Origin: Actinomyces sp. oral taxon 414
GTDB lineage: Bacteria; Actinomycetota; Actinomycetes; Actinomycetales; Actinomycetaceae
Reading direction: 5' to 3'
Assembly: GCF_001278845.1 (NCBI RefSeq)
Contig: NZ_CP012590.1
Coordinates: 62,001 to 126,000, forward strand
Length of the DNA stretch: 64,000 nucleotides
The translations under genes and the position numbers were made by a program. Positions 31,810 to 40,475 of this stretch are shown here, one piece after another. Below the pieces are notes generated by a model that saw only the letters and a list, made by a program, of their open reading frames with translations, was not told the origin of the DNA and made no database searches. Position 1 is the stretch's first letter; every line of letters starts with the position of its first letter.

Positions 31810-34800
31810 ATGGTTCGCATGATCTCCTCGGAGAGTTGGCCCGCACGCGTGAGTGATGACCAGATCATCGAGCGTGTCGGCCAGCGGACTTTTCTGCGCG
31901 GGTGCCGCTACGTCGAGCAGGGCCGCGTCCGCTCCGTCTCCGTCTCCCCCGGCGGGGACATCCTCACGGGACAGGTGAGCGGCTCGGGCAACCGCAGCTA
32001 CCAGACGATGGTCTACTGCAACTCCTCCGACGATCCCCGTCCGGTCTGGGCCGGCTCCTGCTCCTGCCCGGTCGGCACCAACTGCAAGCACACCGTCGCC
32101 GTGCTCCTGACCGTCCGCCGTCAGGCGGTCCCGGCCCCCGTCGGGGCGGGCGCCGGCTGGGAGGGCACGCTGACCGACCTGCTGCGCGTGAGCGACTCCG
32201 GCGCCCGCCGCCCCATGGCCCTGGAGGTCAGCCAGGGCGATTCGGTCGGCTGGGCGCACAGGAGGAGGGGGCTGAGCCTCCTGCCCCTCGTCAGGGGCCG
32301 CAACGGCTGGAACCGCCAGGGCGCCTCCTGGAGCCAGGTGATGGGCGGCGGGCTCGACGGGGATGTGGACGACGACGTCCTCCAGGCCGTCCAGGAGATC
32401 GGGCGGATGGCGCCCAGGAGCTTCTACTACTCCGACGAACGCGTGGACCTCGACGACGTCCCGCGCCGCTTCTGGGAGATCCTGCGCCGGGGCGTGGCGG
32501 CCGGACTCACACTGACCACCGCGCAGCGCGGGGGTCAGCCGGTGCTCGTGTCCGAGGGGCTCAAGGCCGGGGTGAGCCTGCGGATCGCGCAGGACGACTC
32601 CCTCGTCGTCGCCCCGGCCCTCAGCCTCGAGGACGTGGCGGACCTGGAGGGGCGGGTCTCCGACAACCCGCCCATCGCCGGGATCGGCAGCCCCATCCAC
32701 GGCTTCGTCGTCGAGTGCCTCGACGGCGGCCTCGTCCTCATGCCGATCGAGCCCGCCCCCAGCGAGGTCCTCGCCCGGCTCCTGGCGGACACGACCCGGC
32801 GGATCACCGTCCCGCCGTCGGACGTGCCGCGCTTCAAGAGCGAGTACCTGGAGCCACTCAGCCGCGCCGTGCCGGTGGTCATCCACGACCCGCGCATCGA
32901 CATCCCCGAACCCCCCGCCCTGCACGCCGTCCTGCGGGTGACGGTCGACGGCGCCGCGCACAGCGCCCGCACCGAGTGGCTCATGCGCTACCGCACCGCC
33001 GACGGCGAGGTGCGCCGCGAGGAGGTGCTGGGGGACCTCGATGCCGCGGAGGCCACGGCGGACCCGGCGGACAACGCCCCGGAGCCGCTGGCCGTCTCGC
33101 TGCCCCGTCGCGGCAGGGTGTGGGCGCCCAAAGGCCGCCGCGCCCGCACAATGCCCAGAGCCGGGCGCGCCCGTGCGGTGTCGGGGCTCGGAGGCGCCGG
33201 CGGCGATCCCGCCGACCTGCGCGCCCCCCGGGACCTGGCCGGGGAACGGCGCCTGGCGCGCGAGATCATTGCGCGCCTCATGCCCCTGGTCGCCAAGCAC
33301 GGCGAGCTGTGGAAGCGGCTCAACCTGTCGGGCATCGACACCGCCCACTTCATGGTCCGCACCCTGCCGGTGCTCAAGGACATGGAGGGCTTCGAGACGG
33401 AGGTGGTCGGGGAGGTTCCCGACTACCGGGAGGCCGACGGCGAGGTGCTGGTCACCACCGACGTCGACGAGGACGCCGACCGCCCCGACTGGTTCTCCCT
33501 GAAGGTGCACGTGAAGGTCGGCGACGAGCAGGTCCCCATCGCCCGGCTCATGGCCGCGGTCGCCAACGGGGATGGGGAGGTCCTGCTCGACTCGGGGGCG
33601 TGGATCGACCTGGACCGCCCTGAGATCCGGCGCCTGGCGGCCCTCATGGCGGAGGGGCGCGCCCTGGCCGAGCCGGACCCGAAGGATCCCGACGCCCTGC
33701 GCGTGAACGCCTTCCAGGCCGGGTACTACGCCGAACTGGTGGCCCTGGGCGTGGTCGGGCGGGCCGCGCGGCGCTGGCAGGAGAACGTGGAGCGGCTGCT
33801 GGCCCTGCGGCCGCTCGCCGCCGGGCAGGACGACGGCGAGGGCGGCGGGGCCGGCGCGGACCCGCTGGAGATCCCCGCACCGGCCGGGTTGAACGCGACC
33901 CTGCGCCCCTACCAGCTGGAGGGCTACCAGTGGCTGGACCTGCTGCGCTCGACCGGGCTGGGCGGCATCCTGGCCGACGACATGGGACTGGGCAAGACCG
34001 TCCAGATCCTGGCCGCCATCCAGCGCATGATCGAGCAGCGGCGGGCCGCGGGCGGGGAGGGACGGGCTGTGACGGTCGGACCCGCCGTAGTGGCCGACGC
34101 CGGCGCCGGCTCGGATGAGGCCGGTGCGGCCGGGGCCGCCCGGCCCGGGCCGGTGCTCGTCGTCGCCCCCACGAGCGTCGTCGGCACCTGGGTGGAGCAG
34201 GCCGGGCGCTTCTGCCCCGACCTGCGCGTGCGAGCCGTGACCCGCACCTCCGCCAAGCGCGGCACCAGCTTCGCCGAGGAGGCCGCGCAGGCGGACGTGC
34301 TGGTGACCAGCTACACGATCGCGCGCCTGGACGAGGAGGAGCTGACCGACGTCGACCTGTCCTGGCTCGTGCTCGACGAGGCCCAGTTCATTAAGAACCA
34401 CAACTCCGCGACCTACAAGGCGATGCGGCGCCTGCGCGCGCCGTCGGCCGTCGCCATCACGGGCACCCCGCTGGAGAACTCCCTCATGGACCTGTGGAGC
34501 CTGCTGAGCGTGTCCGCCCCGGGCCTGCTGCCCGGTCCCGACCGCTTCACCCAGCACTACCGGCGCCCCATCGAGCGGGGCGACACCAAGAGACTGGAGG
34601 CGCTCAGGGCGCATATGCACCCCTTCCTGCTGCGGCGCACCAAGGAGGAGGTCGCCGCCGACCTGCCGGAGAAATCCGAGCAGGTGCTCGCCGTCGAACT
34701 GCCGCCAGCGCACCGGCGCGCCTACGACGCCCGCCTCGCCCGCGAGCGCCAGAAGGTCCTGGGCCTGCTGGAGACCGACACCGCCCAGGCGCGCTTCTCC

Positions 34801-35469
34801 GCCCTGCGGTCGCTGACCATTCTGCGGCAGATGGCCCTGGACCCGGCGCTCGTCGAGGCCGGGGGGGCCGACGGCGGCAGGTCCGGGCGCGGGGCGAAGG
34901 CATCGGGCAAGGGCCGGGCGCGCCGTCGCAAGCCCACCGCGAAGATCGAGGTGCTGCTCGACACCCTGCGGCCGATCGTGGCCGAGGGGCACCGGGCGCT
35001 CGTCTTCAGCCAGTTCACCCGCTACCTCACCGGCGTGCGCGAGCAGCTGGAGGCGGAGGGCCTGCGCACCGCCTACCTCGACGGGACCACCGTGGACCGG
35101 CAGGGCGCCATCGACTCCTTCCGCTCGGGCGAGGCGGATGTCTTCCTCATCTCCCTCAAGGCCGGCGGCTTCGGCCTGACCCTGACCGAGGCGGACTACG
35201 TCTTCCTGCTCGACCCGTGGTGGAACCCGCAGGTGGAGGAGCAGGCCGTCGACCGCGTCCACCGGATCGGCCAGGACAAGCCGGTCATGGTCTACCGGCT
35301 CGTGTCCGCCGACACCATCGAGGAGAAGGTGATGGACCTGAAGGAGAAGAAGGCCGAACTCTTCGACCGCGTCGTCGAGGGCGCCGGGGCGGCCGACGAG
35401 GCCGCGGCCGTCGGCATGAGCCGGGCGCGGCTGACCGCCCAGGAGATCCGCGAGCTCGTCGGCGGCTGA
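31810..35469 (+). CDS. SNF2-family helicase with N-terminal SWIM zinc finger
   Basis: A 1219-residue protein. Residues 84-94 are a SWIM zinc motif (C84, C86, C92, H94). A bacterial SNF2-associated region spans about 150-650. The SNF2 ATPase follows: motif I DDMGLGKT at 723-730, motif II DEAQ at 856-859, motif III AITGTPLENSLMDLWSLL, and in the C-terminal lobe LVFSQFTRYLTGVREQLE, ISLKAGGFGLTLTEADYV and DRVHRIGQDKPV. Such proteins translocate on DNA; bacterial ones are linked to transcription recycling (RapA) or DNA repair and defence. About 25 residues between motifs I and Ia (VTVGPAVVADAGAGSDEA) are a low-complexity insertion. A nine-bp hairpin terminator follows the stop. ATG 31819 is an alternative start. 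Confidence 0.92.
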   Translation: MVRMISSESWPARVSDDQIIERVGQRTFLRGCRYVEQGRVRSVSVSPGGDILTGQVSGSGNRSYQTMVYCNSSDDPRPVWAGSCSCPVGTNCKHTVAVLLTVRRQAVPAPVGAGAGWEGTLTDLLRVSDSGARRPMALEVSQGDSVGWAHRRRGLSLLPLVRGRNGWNRQGASWSQVMGGGLDGDVDDDVLQAVQEIGRMAPRSFYYSDERVDLDDVPRRFWEILRRGVAAGLTLTTAQRGGQPVLVSEGLKAGVSLRIAQDDSLVVAPALSLEDVADLEGRVSDNPPIAGIGSPIHGFVVECLDGGLVLMPIEPAPSEVLARLLADTTRRITVPPSDVPRFKSEYLEPLSRAVPVVIHDPRIDIPEPPALHAVLRVTVDGAAHSARTEWLMRYRTADGEVRREEVLGDLDAAEATADPADNAPEPLAVSLPRRGRVWAPKGRRARTMPRAGRARAVSGLGGAGGDPADLRAPRDLAGERRLAREIIARLMPLVAKHGELWKRLNLSGIDTAHFMVRTLPVLKDMEGFETEVVGEVPDYREADGEVLVTTDVDEDADRPDWFSLKVHVKVGDEQVPIARLMAAVANGDGEVLLDSGAWIDLDRPEIRRLAALMAEGRALAEPDPKDPDALRVNAFQAGYYAELVALGVVGRAARRWQENVERLLALRPLAAGQDDGEGGGAGADPLEIPAPAGLNATLRPYQLEGYQWLDLLRSTGLGGILADDMGLGKTVQILAAIQRMIEQRRAAGGEGRAVTVGPAVVADAGAGSDEAGAAGAARPGPVLVVAPTSVVGTWVEQAGRFCPDLRVRAVTRTSAKRGTSFAEEAAQADVLVTSYTIARLDEEELTDVDLSWLVLDEAQFIKNHNSATYKAMRRLRAPSAVAITGTPLENSLMDLWSLLSVSAPGLLPGPDRFTQHYRRPIERGDTKRLEALRAHMHPFLLRRTKEEVAADLPEKSEQVLAVELPPAHRRAYDARLARERQKVLGLLETDTAQARFSALRSLTILRQMALDPALVEAGGADGGRSGRGAKASGKGRARRRKPTAKIEVLLDTLRPIVAEGHRALVFSQFTRYLTGVREQLEAEGLRTAYLDGTTVDRQGAIDSFRSGEADVFLISLKAGGFGLTLTEADYVFLLDPWWNPQVEEQAVDRVHRIGQDKPVMVYRLVSADTIEEKVMDLKEKKAELFDRVVEGAGAADEAAAVGMSRARLTAQEIRELVGG

Positions 35470-35490
35470 CCCGCGCGCCTTGCGCGCGGG
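35470..35490 (+). terminator. Hairpin terminator after the SNF2 gene
   Basis: CCCGCGCGC, 3-nt loop, GCGCGCGGG: perfect 9-bp stem starting directly after the TGA. No U-tract. Confidence 0.6.
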
Positions 35491-35774
35491 GCGGTCGCGT
35501 GCCTCATTGGCCGGGGCCGACCCGCGCGCTCCTCCTCCGCCCCTCGCCGGAAGCGGTCGAAGCGACCGGTCCGGCGCCGCCGAGGGCCCCGGCCGCGGCA
35601 CGACGGGGCGGGCCGGGCACCACAGGGCCGCCGGCTTCAGGGGTCGTCCACAGGGCTCGAACGGGGTGGATGCGCAAGGCGCCCACCGGCGTCCACCCTG
35701 GGACTGCGGGCCGCGCGCCCGCGGACGACGTCGGACACCGAGGTCCGACGCTCCCGATCCCGGAAAGAGGAATC
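35491..35774. other. Intergenic region before the pilin genes
   Basis: About 285 nt of very GC-rich sequence between the SNF2 hairpin and the pilin start. No clear promoter, repeat or ORF with support was seen apart from GAAAGAGG, the ribosome site just before 35775. Confidence 0.4.
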
Positions 35775-36029
35775 ATGACAACGCTGAAGCACACCGTGCG
35801 GACCCTGCGCCGCTCCTGGCGCCTGGCCCACCCGGGCCCGCAGGGGGCCGCCCCCGCCCCCGATGGCACGCCCGACCCGCAGGCCGAGGCCGGCATGGCC
35901 ACCGCCGAGTACGCCATCGGGACCCTCGCCGCGGCGGCCTTCGCCGGGCTCCTGCTGGCGATCATCCGCTCCGGTTCCCTGAGCGGGGTCCTGCAGAGGC
36001 TGCTCGAGTCCGCCCTGTCGGCGGGCTGA
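35775..36029 (+). CDS. DUF4244 Flp-type pilin
   Basis: An 84-residue prepilin. EAGMATAEYAIGTLAAAAFAGLLLAI contains the Flp processing pattern: Gly at the cleavage site followed by Met-Ala-Thr-Ala-Glu-Tyr, with the Glu at position 5 of the mature pilin and then a hydrophobic helix. In actinobacteria DUF4244 is the major pilin of Tad/Flp pili, encoded after TadA, TadB and TadC; here the gene to the left is an SNF2 helicase and the assembly ATPase and membrane genes are not adjacent. AAGAGGAA precedes the start. TadE genes follow 9 nt downstream. Confidence 0.85.
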   Translation: MTTLKHTVRTLRRSWRLAHPGPQGAAPAPDGTPDPQAEAGMATAEYAIGTLAAAAFAGLLLAIIRSGSLSGVLQRLLESALSAG

Positions 36030-36038
36030 GGCGGGCCG

Positions 36039-36509
36039 ATGTGGACCGCAGGGAAGCCCGGCCCGCGGGGGCGGGCCGGGCGAGGGAACCGCCCGGGGCG
36101 CACGGCGCGGGTCGGACGCCGGACCGGGCCCGAGCACGAGCCGGCCTGCCCGCCCCGGCGCGGGAGCCGTCGTCGGACCCGCGGCGAGGCGGGCATGGCC
36201 ACGGCGGAGCTGGCCGTGGCCATGCCCGCCCTCGTCCTCGTGCTCCTCATGGTGCTGGCGGGGGTGAGCGCCGGGGTCACCCAGCTGCGCGTCACCGACG
36301 CCGCGCGCACAGTGGCCCGCGCCGCCGCCATTGGCCAGACCGACCTCGCCGGGGCGGCGAGCCGCGCCGGCGGCGCGGTGGAACTCGCGGTCGAACAGGG
36401 CGAGCTCACCTGCGTCACCGCCAGCCGGCGCGTGCCCGGTCCGCTCGGCGGACTGGGATTGACGGCCCGCAGCCGCGCCTGCGCCTACACCGAGCCGAGC
36501 GGGCCATGA
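36039..36509 (+). CDS. TadE-like minor pilin
   Basis: A 156-residue protein. The first 50 residues are an Arg/Gly-rich leader; GEAGMATAELAVAMPALVLV repeats the pilin-like cleavage pattern (Gly, then Met-Ala-Thr-Ala-Glu-Leu) and continues as a membrane helix. The mature part has a Cys pair (C at LTCVTA and at SRACAYT) likely to form a disulfide. ATG 36039 is taken as start because GAGG lies 8 nt upstream; ATG 36195 at the cleavage site is too late for a leader. The stop overlaps the next start (ATGA). Confidence 0.75.
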   Translation: MWTAGKPGPRGRAGRGNRPGRTARVGRRTGPEHEPACPPRRGSRRRTRGEAGMATAELAVAMPALVLVLLMVLAGVSAGVTQLRVTDAARTVARAAAIGQTDLAGAASRAGGAVELAVEQGELTCVTASRRVPGPLGGLGLTARSRACAYTEPSGP

Positions 36510-36940
36510 GCGCGCCGACCGCGAACCGGCGCCGGCACCCGGCGGGGAGAGGGCCTCGGCGCCGCCGGCCAGCCGACGAGGGCGAGAGGGGCTCGGGGAC
36601 TGTGCTGGTCCTCGGCGTCATCGGGGTGCTGCTCGCGCTCGCGGTCGGCGTCGCCGCCCTCATCCAGGCGCAGGCTGCGGCCGGTCGGGCGCGGCTCGCC
36701 GCGGACCTGGCCGCTCTGGGCGGAGCGACGGCGCTCAACTCGATCACGGCGCCCGCCGACCCCTGCGCCGTGGCGGGCGGTGTGGCCCGGGCCAACGGGG
36801 CAGCGCTCGGCTCGTGCACTGTGGCGGGGGAGGACGTCGTCGTGGAGGCGACGGTGCGGGTCCAGGTCCTCGGGGCGGGCCGCACCGCCACGGCCGCCGC
36901 CCGGGCGGGGCCCGTCGACGCCCCCGGTCCCGGGCCGTGA
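36506..36940 (+). CDS. Rv3654c-like TadE/pilin-associated protein
   Basis: A 144-residue protein starting at ATG 36506 within the TadE stop. A basic leader ends at GERGSGTVLVLGVIGVLLAL, a class III-like cleavage site and hydrophobic helix, followed by ADLAALGGATAL, the segment typical of the helicase/secretion neighbourhood protein Rv3654c and TadE-related proteins in actinobacteria. Two Cys (DPCAVAGG, GSCTVAG) remain in the mature part. It closes the pilin trio; the next gene is convergent. Confidence 0.75.
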   Translation: MSAPTANRRRHPAGRGPRRRRPADEGERGSGTVLVLGVIGVLLALAVGVAALIQAQAAAGRARLAADLAALGGATALNSITAPADPCAVAGGVARANGAALGSCTVAGEDVVVEATVRVQVLGAGRTATAAARAGPVDAPGPGP

Positions 36941-36997
36941 CTCACTCGCCGCCCGTGCCATGACGCGCGCCCGCAGCCCGCGGAGCACAGGCCGGCG

Positions 36998-37666
36998 CTA
37001 CTCGGCGACGCCGGGGGGCCACTCGCCGGAGTGCACGACGCTCTGAGTCTGCTCGTCCCAGGTGAATATCGACACGGACCTCCCGCTGGCCTCGGCGTTC
37101 GACTCCCCGTCCCGAGTCCAGGTGTAGGTGACCTGGATCGCGGCGTCGTCGAGGCGCACCACCTCGGGCGGGAAGCCGATCGACTCCGACGAGGTCGTGC
37201 CGATGTACTGGCCGCGGTGGAACAGCATGATCTGAACGGGGGAGGAGACAGTGGCCCTGGGGATCTCCAGGACCACCCAGGACAGTGCGGCGCACGGGTC
37301 ATAGGTGGTGGTGTCGGCTCTGTCGAGGTCCCACTGCCAGTCATCGCCCTCGCGGAATGTCGGCACCTGGGGGCCCCACGTCGAGACGGCTTCGGCGCCG
37401 GTCATGGTCGCGCACTTCTCAGTCGGTTGAGCCGAGGCGGTCTCCGGGGACGCCGACGCCGGCGGCCGGGTCCGGGCGCTTTCGTCGTCGGAGGCGTTCT
37501 CCTCCTCGGTCTGGGCCGCCGTCGGCTCCTGCGACGCCGCTGCGGCGTCTTCGGCGGATGCTCCGGCCTCATCGGAGGAGGTCGGGGTCGTGCCGCTCTG
37601 GCATCCCGCCAGGGCCAGAGCAACGAGCAGGATGGTGAGTCTTGTGAGGGCCGGTGAACGCGGCAC
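36998..37666 (-). CDS. LppP/LprE family lipoprotein
   Basis: A 222-residue secreted lipoprotein. GTG 37666 is preferred because AAGGAG lies 5 nt upstream and the product then begins VPRSPALTRLTILLVALALAGC, a perfect lipoprotein signal with lipobox LAGC near position 19-22. A Ser/Glu/Thr/Ala-rich linker follows to about residue 95. The C-terminal 120 residues (YDPCAALSWVVLEIP, PVQIMLFHRGQYIGTTSSE, ATYTW-type end with DAAIQVTYTWTRDGESNAEA) fit the LppP/LprE domain of actinobacteria. LprE is studied in mycobacteria as a surface lipoprotein; the role here is unknown. Confidence 0.8.
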   Translation of the reverse strand: MPRSPALTRLTILLVALALAGCQSGTTPTSSDEAGASAEDAAAASQEPTAAQTEEENASDDESARTRPPASASPETASAQPTEKCATMTGAEAVSTWGPQVPTFREGDDWQWDLDRADTTTYDPCAALSWVVLEIPRATVSSPVQIMLFHRGQYIGTTSSESIGFPPEVVRLDDAAIQVTYTWTRDGESNAEASGRSVSIFTWDEQTQSVVHSGEWPPGVAE

Positions 37667-37818
37667 GACAGCTCCTTCGCTGAACGGTGTCAGGGACGGG
37701 ATCTGAGACCCCGATCGCCGCATTATACGTACGCATCGGGTTCTCGGGTCCTCCGGTTCGACCCGCGGCAAAGGGGTTCACGAGTGTCCCGGCGGAGAGA
37801 ACGGTCGTGGCGCCGTGA

Positions 37819-37824
37819 CATGAT
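37819..37824 (+). promoter_or_regulatory. -10-like hexamer for leaderless RNA ligase-like gene
   Basis: CATGAT followed by 6 nt and GTG 37831. Weaker match than the other leaderless hexamers but identical spacing. Confidence 0.3.
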
Positions 37825-37830
37825 CGGCCC

Positions 37831-38454
37831 GTGCGAATCGATACGGCTCCCGAGCTCGGACGGACCCGCAGCCACTGGTACTGGCGCCCTGGCTGGGCGC
37901 CCGGGAGGCGGATGTACACCTTCCACCTCACCATGGAGCGGGCCGACGCCGTCCGGGGGCTCGCCCGCTCGGTCCGCCCGGTCCTCGAGCGCTTCGAGTG
38001 CGTTGACCCGGTGCCCGAGTCGTGGCTCCACCTGACCATGAACGGGCTCGGATTCGCCGACGAGGTCCCCGATGACCGGCTCGAGGCGATCGCCGACGAG
38101 GTCTTCGCCCTCTGGTCGTCGCTGGACGATCCCGTCCTGCGGTTCACGCATCTCTTCGTCGGTCTGGAGGGCGCCATGCTCGTGGCGGAGAGGAGCGACT
38201 GGCTGATGGCGCTGGCGCGGGCGCAGCGGGCCGTCATCGACCGTCTGCTCGGCCCGCGCGAGTGGGGCGACTTCTGGCCGCACGCCTCCCTGTGCTACTT
38301 CAACGGGCCGATGGATCCGCGCCCGCTGGTCGGGGCGCTCGCGCCGGCGCTCGACGCCGTCCCGGACGGGGTCGACGTCGCCCCCGCGCTGACGCTCATG
38401 CGCCTGGGTCGCGACGAGCGCGTTTACACGTGGGAGGTGCTCCGGCGGGCTTGA
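37831..38454 (+). CDS. 2'-5' RNA ligase-like (2H phosphoesterase) protein
   Basis: A 207-residue member of the 2H phosphoesterase superfamily. The two catalytic His motifs are WLHLTMNG (HLT) and WPHASLCYF (HAS), spaced as in the LigT/2'-5' RNA ligase group. The middle TFHLTMERADAVRGLARSV and the C-terminal LTLMRLGRDERVYTWEVL are consistent. Such enzymes act on cyclic phosphates or 2'-5' linkages of RNA and nucleotides; substrate unknown. GTG 37831 is supported by a hexamer 6 nt upstream. Confidence 0.8.
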   Translation: MRIDTAPELGRTRSHWYWRPGWAPGRRMYTFHLTMERADAVRGLARSVRPVLERFECVDPVPESWLHLTMNGLGFADEVPDDRLEAIADEVFALWSSLDDPVLRFTHLFVGLEGAMLVAERSDWLMALARAQRAVIDRLLGPREWGDFWPHASLCYFNGPMDPRPLVGALAPALDAVPDGVDVAPALTLMRLGRDERVYTWEVLRRA

Positions 38455-38512
38455 CTCGGCTCGCAGGCACCGCCAGCCGTCCCGATGCGGCGCCGCCCCG
38501 GCCGCCGTCGTC

Positions 38513-39538
38513 TCAACCGCGCAGGAGCCCCCGGATCATGATCAGCGGCAGCGGCAGGCACACGACGGCCAGCGCCGCCAGGTTGGCGAGGCGGTGACGG
38601 GCGAGCATGGCGACGAACTCGCGCAGGAAGGCGTTGATGCGGAAGTACAGGGCGGTGTGGGCGGGCGCGACCTGGACGTCCAGGCCCACGTCCCGGGCCA
38701 GGGCCGCCGTGCGCAGCACGTGGTAGTCGCTGGTCACGGCGACTCCGCGGGCCGACTCGCCCAGCCGCCCGTGCACGAGCTCGCGGGTGAACTCCAGGTT
38801 CTCGCGCGTGGTGCGGGAGCGGTCCTCCAGGAGGATCGCGGAGGCGGGGACGCCGAACCTCATCGCGTACTCCGCCATGGCCGAGGCCTCGGAGCGGGGC
38901 TCGTCAGGCCCCTGGCCGCCGGAGAGGACGAAGGGGATGCGCTCGCCGCCGGCCGCCCGCCACCGGGCGATGCCCACCTCGACGCGCGTGCCCAGGAGCC
39001 TGGCCACCCTGCCCTGGACCAGGCCGGAGCCGTGAACGACGACGAAGTCCGGCCTCGGCCGCCGCCACAGGTGCGGGTAGACCCAGGCGTAGAGCAGGTT
39101 GGCCAGCAGGAGGAAGCCGATCCAGGCGCAGGCGAACACGACCGCCAGCGCGAGTTCGACGAGCCACGGCAGTGAGCGCACCAGGACGACCGAGGCGATG
39201 CACAGCGCCACGACCCCCGCCAGGCCCGCGCCCGCCAGCAGGGACAGGAGGTTGGCGAGGCTGCGCCCCTCGCGGCGCCACGTGACGACGCCATTGGCGA
39301 TGAGCACCACGATGAGGACCAGGACGAGCAACGGGGTCAGTAGCGCGAGGAAGAAGACCGACCCGGTCAGCGGGTCCGACCCCCTCGAGAGGACCGCCAC
39401 CATCATCCACGCCGCGATGAGAGCCCCCGTCAGCCACAGGGCATTGGCGGGCCTGCGCGGATCGCGGCGGATGGAGACGACGGCGCGCGCGATGACGGCC
39501 GCGGCGATGAGGATGAACGGAATCACGCCCGGGAACAT
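38513..39538 (-). CDS. YdcF/SanA-type (DUF218) membrane protein
   Basis: A 341-residue protein with four or five N-terminal membrane helices (to about 160) and a DUF218 domain: DFVVVHGSGLVQGRVARLLG, PFVLSGGQGPDEPRSEASAM, ILLEDRSRTTRENLEF and GVAVTSDYHVLRTAALAR are the family blocks. One more helix closes the protein (LAALAVVCLPLPLIMIRGLL). YdcF proteins bind nucleotides; SanA affects envelope permeability. The exact reaction is unknown. ATG 39538; no clear ribosome site. Confidence 0.85.
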   Translation of the reverse strand: MFPGVIPFILIAAAVIARAVVSIRRDPRRPANALWLTGALIAAWMMVAVLSRGSDPLTGSVFFLALLTPLLVLVLIVVLIANGVVTWRREGRSLANLLSLLAGAGLAGVVALCIASVVLVRSLPWLVELALAVVFACAWIGFLLLANLLYAWVYPHLWRRPRPDFVVVHGSGLVQGRVARLLGTRVEVGIARWRAAGGERIPFVLSGGQGPDEPRSEASAMAEYAMRFGVPASAILLEDRSRTTRENLEFTRELVHGRLGESARGVAVTSDYHVLRTAALARDVGLDVQVAPAHTALYFRINAFLREFVAMLARHRLANLAALAVVCLPLPLIMIRGLLRG

Positions 39539-39632
39539 GCGCCTATTGTCGCAGGGGCGGGCGTCGGCTGCGGGTCGGGCCGTTGTGGGCCGGATCCATG
39601 AGGACTGGAGTGCTCGGTGTTCGCGGCGGTCG

Positions 39633-40475
39633 TCAGTGTCCTTGGGCTTCTTCGGCGTCGTCGGTGAGTTGGGTGGTGGTGCGTACGATGTCGAAGGGTG
39701 GTGTGGTTTCGGTGGTGGTGATGGTGCCTTGGACGGGTCGGGGGGTGCTGTTGTGGGGGGTGTAGGTGGCGGTCCAGGTGGTGGTGAGGGTGATGGTGGT
39801 GGCGGTGGCGGTGTGTTGGTAGCGGTGGGTGATGGTGTGGTGGGGCCAGGGGGCTCCGGGGTCGGTGGTGGTTGTGGTGGTGCCGTCGCCCCAGTCGAAG
39901 GTGTAGGTGGTGGGGGTGGCGGTGATGGTGACGGGGGTGTTGGCGACGGTGGTGGTCAGGGTGCGGGTGTCGGGGCTGGTGTAGGCGATGACGTCGAGGG
40001 TGATCAGGGCTTGGGGTCCGGGGGGTTGGCGGTGTAGGCCGGATCCGTTGACGAGGAGGGCGGCGGTGTCGGTGGCGGTGATGGTGATGGTGGTCGGGGG
40101 TGAGCCTTCGCCTTCGCCTTCTTCTTGGGGTGTGGCGGGTGCGGGGGTGGGGGTGCACAGGACGTATTTGTCTTTGATGCCTGTTTTGCCGATGTAGCAG
40201 GCCCCGGGGGCGCTGGCGCCTCCGGCGCCCGTGTCGGTGCCGCCCCCGGTCGCGGCGTAGGGGGCGTCCCCGCCGGCGTCGGCGGGCGGGACTGCGGCCG
40301 CGGGTCTGCCGGGCGACTGGATACGCGTTTCGGTGGTGCCGGTCACCGTGACGCCGTTCCCATCGATATCGCCTCGCATGTCGGTGTTATCGGCGTATGC
40401 GGTTGTGGGGAGGGCGACGCCGAGTACGAGGAGTCCGGATAGGAGTCGCGGGCGGAGTCGGGTTCTCGTTCTCAT
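39633..40475 (-). CDS. Secreted Thr-rich protein with PKD-like segment
   Basis: A 280-residue secreted protein: signal peptide with RLLSGLLVLGVALPTTAYA and likely cleavage after AYA. The second half is extremely Thr-rich and reads like a PKD fold: TTYTFDWGDGTTTTTTDPG then HHTITHRYQHTATA (the WGDG and the HxY pattern are PKD hallmarks). Two Cys (GACYIGKTG and YVLCTPTP) may pair. A surface adhesion or binding role is plausible but not shown. It overlaps the DUF6318 stop (ATGA), so the two are co-translated. Confidence 0.75.
   Translation of the reverse strand: MRTRTRLRPRLLSGLLVLGVALPTTAYADNTDMRGDIDGNGVTVTGTTETRIQSPGRPAAAVPPADAGGDAPYAATGGGTDTGAGGASAPGACYIGKTGIKDKYVLCTPTPAPATPQEEGEGEGSPPTTITITATDTAALLVNGSGLHRQPPGPQALITLDVIAYTSPDTRTLTTTVANTPVTITATPTTYTFDWGDGTTTTTTDPGAPWPHHTITHRYQHTATATTITLTTTWTATYTPHNSTPRPVQGTITTTETTPPFDIVRTTTQLTDDAEEAQGH

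Noticed and set aside
31216..35601. 1461-codon minus-strand open frame opposite the SNF2 gene
   Set aside because: Antisense shadow caused by high G/C third positions; the plus strand encodes a full SNF2 helicase with every motif in order.
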